From an uncultured Chthonomonadales bacterium (GTDB lineage Bacteria > Armatimonadota > Chthonomonadetes > Chthonomonadales > CAJBBX01), in assembly GCA_938005745.1 (NCBI GenBank), contig CALLMM010000001.1:310001-374000 (forward strand): 64,000 nt of DNA, given 5' to 3'. Of the stretch, positions 61,324-64,000 are shown in pieces; the stretch's first letter is position 1, and every line of letters begins with the position of its first letter. The notes under the pieces are model-generated. The model worked only from the letters and a program-made list of their open reading frames with translations, did not search any database and was not told the DNA's origin. Position numbers and translations under genes: made by a program.

Positions 61324-62943
61324 ATGACAGAGACGAAGACCTGCGTCCCGACAGAGATCGCCCTGACGGCGGCAGAGTCGTATCGGGACCCCTTTCATGA
61401 TGTCGAAGTCTATGTGCGGTTTACCGATCCGACCGGGGCGACGCGGCGCATCCCCGCTTTCTGGGCGGGGGGCGGGGTCTGGAAGGCGCGATACGCCTCG
61501 CCGGTGGCGGGAACGCACGCCTACCGCAGCGAGTGCAGCGCGCCGACCGACGCCGGTCTGCACGGCGCGCAGGGAGAGATCGTGATCACCCCCTACGAGG
61601 GCGGCAATCCGCTGTTTGCGCGCGGACCGATCCGGGTATCGGAGGATCGGCGGCACTTCGTCTACGGGGACGGCAAGCCGTTTTTCTGGCTGGGCGACAC
61701 CTGGTGGATGGGACTGTGCCGCCGCCTGCGCTGGCCCGACGAGTTCGCGCAGTTGACCGATGACCGCGTGGGAAAGGGGTTCACCGTCGTGCAGATCGTA
61801 GCGGGTCTCTATCCCGATATGCCTCCCTTCGATCCGCGCGGCGCGAATGAGGCGGGCTTTCCCTGGGAAGAGGGCTACGCGCGCATCCGCCCGGAGTACT
61901 TCGACATGGCGGACCGCCGCCTGTACCATCTGGTCGAATCGGGGATCGTTCCCTGCATCGTGGGCATGTGGGGCTACTTCCTGCCCTGGATGGGGGTGGA
62001 GCGGGCGAAACAGCACTGGCGCTACCTGATCGCCCGTTACGGCGCGTGGCCCGTGGTCTGGTGCCTCGCGGGCGAGGCGAACCTGCCCTACTACCTGACC
62101 GAGGGGTTCCCCTTCGATGATCGGGAGCAGGTGCACGGCTGGACAGAGGTGATGCGCTATGTGCGCGATAACGACCCCTGGCATCGCCCGATCAGCATCC
62201 ATCCGACCGGGCTGGGACGGCTGACCGCGAGGGGCGCGACCGATGATGAGTCGCTGCTCGACTTCGATATGCTGCAGACCGGACACGGACTGTGGGAGAC
62301 CCTGGCTCCCACCGTGGAGACGATGCGGCGGTCGCGGGCGGCGGAGCCGCGCATGCCGGTGCTCAACAGCGAGGTCAGCTACGAGGCGCTGATGGATCGG
62401 ATCCCGGCGGAGATCGTGCGGCTGATGTTCTGGACGAGCATGCTCTCCGGCGCGGCAGGACACACCTACGGCGCAAACGGCATCTGGCAGTGCAACCGCC
62501 GGGAGATGGCGCACGGAGCCTCTCCGCATGGCGGCAACTACGGGACGATTCCCTGGGACGAGGCGATGCGCCTGCCCGGCTCCGGGCAGCTCGGCGCGGC
62601 GAAGCGTCTGCTGGAGGAGTATGCCTGGCAGGCGATGGAGCCGCGCCCGGACGGGGCGGAGTGGGAGAGCGGCGGCAGCGAGTCGGAGTACCGGGTTCCC
62701 TATGCGGCGGACCTCGGCGCGGAGACGCGGATCGTCTATGCGGCGGAGGCGCGCCCGATCCGGGTGCGCGGTCTGGCGGCAGATGCCGACTACCGGACGA
62801 TCCTCTTCGACCCGGCAGCGGGAACGGCTGCAAGCCTGCCCGATCAGAAAACCGACTCGCGCGGTCAATTGACGTTGGCGGATCCCGGCTACGGTCATGA
62901 CTGGGCGGTGATCCTGCAGGTACGAAGGAGGTCCGAATCATGA
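61324..62943 (+). CDS. DUF5060/DUF4038 apiosidase-like glycosidase (GH140-like)
   Basis: 539 residues from the ATG at 61324 with GGGAG six bases upstream. N-terminal DUF5060-like sandwich (about 20-95: YVRFTDPTGATRRIPAFWAG) then a DUF4038 TIM barrel: RHFVYGDGKPFFWLGDTWWM, GFTVVQIVAGLYPDMPPFDP, WCLAGEANLPY with putative acid/base Glu251, VLNSEVSYEAL with putative nucleophile Glu350, and a C-terminal sandwich. GH140 enzymes remove apiose from rhamnogalacturonan II, but DUF4038 proteins are diverse, so the substrate is open. No signal peptide. Coupled to the next gene by an ATGA overlap. Confidence 0.85.
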   Translation: MTETKTCVPTEIALTAAESYRDPFHDVEVYVRFTDPTGATRRIPAFWAGGGVWKARYASPVAGTHAYRSECSAPTDAGLHGAQGEIVITPYEGGNPLFARGPIRVSEDRRHFVYGDGKPFFWLGDTWWMGLCRRLRWPDEFAQLTDDRVGKGFTVVQIVAGLYPDMPPFDPRGANEAGFPWEEGYARIRPEYFDMADRRLYHLVESGIVPCIVGMWGYFLPWMGVERAKQHWRYLIARYGAWPVVWCLAGEANLPYYLTEGFPFDDREQVHGWTEVMRYVRDNDPWHRPISIHPTGLGRLTARGATDDESLLDFDMLQTGHGLWETLAPTVETMRRSRAAEPRMPVLNSEVSYEALMDRIPAEIVRLMFWTSMLSGAAGHTYGANGIWQCNRREMAHGASPHGGNYGTIPWDEAMRLPGSGQLGAAKRLLEEYAWQAMEPRPDGAEWESGGSESEYRVPYAADLGAETRIVYAAEARPIRVRGLAADADYRTILFDPAAGTAASLPDQKTDSRGQLTLADPGYGHDWAVILQVRRRSES

Positions 62944-63284
62944 GCCTTTCCCGTCGTGAACTGATCGCCTCGGCAGGCGCGGGGCTGCTGATGGGAGTAT
63001 CGGCATGGGAGGCGTGTGCGATGGACGACTTTACGGAGATGGTGCGAATCCCGGCGGGAAAGTTTCGCATGGGGACGCCGCGCCCGGAGGCGGAGCGGCT
63101 GGCGGCGATCGTCTCGCGTCCGGCGCTCTTTCTGTTTCAGAACATGGAGTACTCCTGCATCCACAGCGCCTCTAGCCTGGGCGCGCTCGCTCCGGGTCAG
63201 ACTGGAGAGGCGTGGCTGCGGCTCTACTTTGTGGAGTCGCCGCTGGAGGAGTGGCACCGCCGGATGCGCCGGGAGATGTCCTGA
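62940..63284 (+). CDS. Short Tat-signal protein with a sulfatase-modifying-enzyme-like start
   Basis: 114 residues, its ATG overlapping the previous stop (ATGA) with a GGAGG site. A Tat-type signal (SRRELIASAGAGLLMGVSA) is followed by FTEMVRIPAGKFRMGTPRPE, which reads like the first strand of a formylglycine-generating-enzyme (FGE-sulfatase) domain. The next 60 residues (SRPALFLFQNMEYSC, SLGALAPGQTGEAWLRLYFV) do not continue that domain. It is either a truncated or fused remnant, or a short protein with chance similarity. Convergent with the gene at the right edge, ten bases apart. Confidence 0.5.
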   Translation: MSLSRRELIASAGAGLLMGVSAWEACAMDDFTEMVRIPAGKFRMGTPRPEAERLAAIVSRPALFLFQNMEYSCIHSASSLGALAPGQTGEAWLRLYFVESPLEEWHRRMRREMS

Positions 63285-63293
63285 CCCGATACG

Positions 63294-64000
63294 CTACGGT
63301 CTTCGCACCAGCCGCAGGGCGATATCCCCCGTGTAGGGCGGGGAGGCGAGCGTCAGTTCGCCTCCCGCATGCCGGTAGGAGCGGGGCTTGACGGTCTCGC
63401 CGGTGCGCGGATGAACCCACTCCGCCGTCCAGTTTCCGGCGGGCAGCGTCAGCTTCAGCTGCGCCTGCGTCCCGCCCTTCAGGTAGAGCGCAACCGCCCT
63501 CCCCTCCTCCATCAGAACGCGCGCCGTCGCCCCCTCCGGAACGCCCCCGCGCACGATCTCATTCGCCGGACGCATCTTCCAGAAATCAAAACGGGCGATA
63601 AACTCGCGCAGGGTCTGCAGCTGACGTCGCAGCGAGGGACCCCCTCCGCCCGGCTGTGTGGGCGGCAGCGGGAAGGTTCCGTCCTCGTGCCCGACGGTAA
63701 AGGAGTAGTCGAGATGGTTGTAGACCGCGCCCCCCGCTAGAAGGAACTCCCATCCGTCCGTGCGGTAGGGCGTGTCGGCGATGCCCTTGAAGCCGGTCTC
63801 GTCGAAGCCGATCGCCTTCTTCAGATGGGCGTTGACGGCGACGGCGTCGGGCGGATTGGCGTAGTGGAAATTGAAGAGCGAGACGGCGGGATGCGGCTTC
63901 TCGATCTTTGCCGAGCCGTTGGCGATGTTCTGCGCGATCATGAAGGGAGCCGGAAAGCCTTTTTGGGTCTGCATGATGACATCGGCGATCCGATGCTGCC
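63294..64000 (-). CDS. C-terminal part of a probable secreted glycosidase, cut by window edge
   Basis: At least 235 residues open to the right edge; the reading continues upstream of the Met at 63974 with QHRIADVI, so the true start lies beyond 64000. Visible features: NFHYANPPDAVAVNAHLKKA, GFDETGFKGIADTPYRTDGW, LLAGGAVYNHLDYSFTVGHE, and a C-terminal sandwich ending NWTAEWVHPRTGETV, GGELTLASPPYTGDIALRL. That ending matches the putative collagen-binding domain (PF12904-like) found after GH-A barrels such as DUF4038. The head-on placement against another DUF4038 gene supports a glycoside-hydrolase cluster continuing to the right. Confidence 0.7.
   Translation of the reverse strand, partial: QHRIADVIMQTQKGFPAPFMIAQNIANGSAKIEKPHPAVSLFNFHYANPPDAVAVNAHLKKAIGFDETGFKGIADTPYRTDGWEFLLAGGAVYNHLDYSFTVGHEDGTFPLPPTQPGGGGPSLRRQLQTLREFIARFDFWKMRPANEIVRGGVPEGATARVLMEEGRAVALYLKGGTQAQLKLTLPAGNWTAEWVHPRTGETVKPRSYRHAGGELTLASPPYTGDIALRLVRRP

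Noticed and set aside
62940-63284. Functional formylglycine-generating enzyme
   Set aside because: Only the first strand resembles the family; about 200 residues and the catalytic cysteines are missing.

Overview
The window is GC-rich bacterial chromosome. It most likely comes from an uncultured or little-studied Armatimonadota (the Chthonomonas/Fimbriimonas side of the tree). This is inferred from gene content: a prepilin-like DUF1559 protein with the [20 protein letters not shown] signature, PEP-CTERM proteins, many secreted sugar-processing families also common in Planctomycetes (DUF1080, DUF4038, DUF2961, Gfo/Idh/MocA with Tat signals, AP-endonuclease-like TIM barrels), and an LL-diaminopimelate-type aminotransferase. 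No rRNA, transposase, integrase, phage gene or CRISPR array was seen, so this looks like ordinary chromosome with much signalling and polysaccharide metabolism.

Layout. 1-1.7 kb: a leftward regulator/membrane-protein operon with a short palindrome that recurs at the next operon to the left, then a tRNA-Met with a perfect consensus promoter. 1.7-12 kb: a secreted protein, a PAS-PAS-GGDEF cyclase, a PEP-CTERM protein, a CAP/YyaL operon, a DUF1080 protein with a probable leaderless mRNA, a methyltransferase and a TPM-like membrane protein. 12-15.4 kb: kaiB-kaiC without kaiA, followed by a receiver-PAS-GGDEF protein. 15.4-18.8 kb: sugar epimerase, a broken methyltransferase, a nitrilase-type hydrolase, and a Tat-exported oxidoreductase. 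18.8-24.6 kb: an ECF sigma/anti-sigma/Spy-like operon, a PEP-CTERM gene behind a textbook sigma-54 promoter, and a three-gene WbpB/WbpD/WbpE-like cassette for a diacetamido sugar. 24.6-37.2 kb: HD-GYP/GAF/GGDEF protein, a subtilase operon, a caspase-like protease with an EF-hand loop, and a globin-coupled chemoreceptor behind a sigma-28-like promoter. 37.2-40.1 kb: a GH3 glycosidase flanked by two candidate structured RNAs. 40.1-56.6 kb: priA, a set of secreted carbohydrate-active proteins, a frameshifted PhyH dioxygenase, a DUF1559 protein, a pseudo-receiver, a dapL-like/hydrolase/hflX operon. 56.6-64 kb: an orphan ABC exporter permease, DUF1080, ribokinase, DUF454, a CYTH-like protein, a DUF4038 glycosidase, a small chimeric Tat protein, and a truncated gene at the right edge.

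How it fits together. Three themes recur. First, second-messenger and environmental sensing: three GGDEF proteins, one with HD-GYP, a soluble haem-globin chemoreceptor and a KaiBC oscillator. Promoter elements resembling the motility factor sigma-28 precede the chemoreceptor and possibly two of the cyclase genes. Second, scavenging of plant or microbial polysaccharides: GH3, GH172-like DUF2961, DUF4038/GH140-like, two DUF1080 proteins, TIM-barrel epimerases, oxidoreductases and ribokinase. Third, envelope building: PEP-CTERM proteins, the nucleotide-sugar cassette and the ECF envelope-stress-type operon. At least four sigma classes (sigma-70, sigma-54, sigma-28-like, ECF) are indicated by promoters or genes.

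Most start sites were chosen by ribosome-binding site and family alignment, and several differ from the longest possible reading. All functional calls come from reading motifs by eye; no database search was possible.
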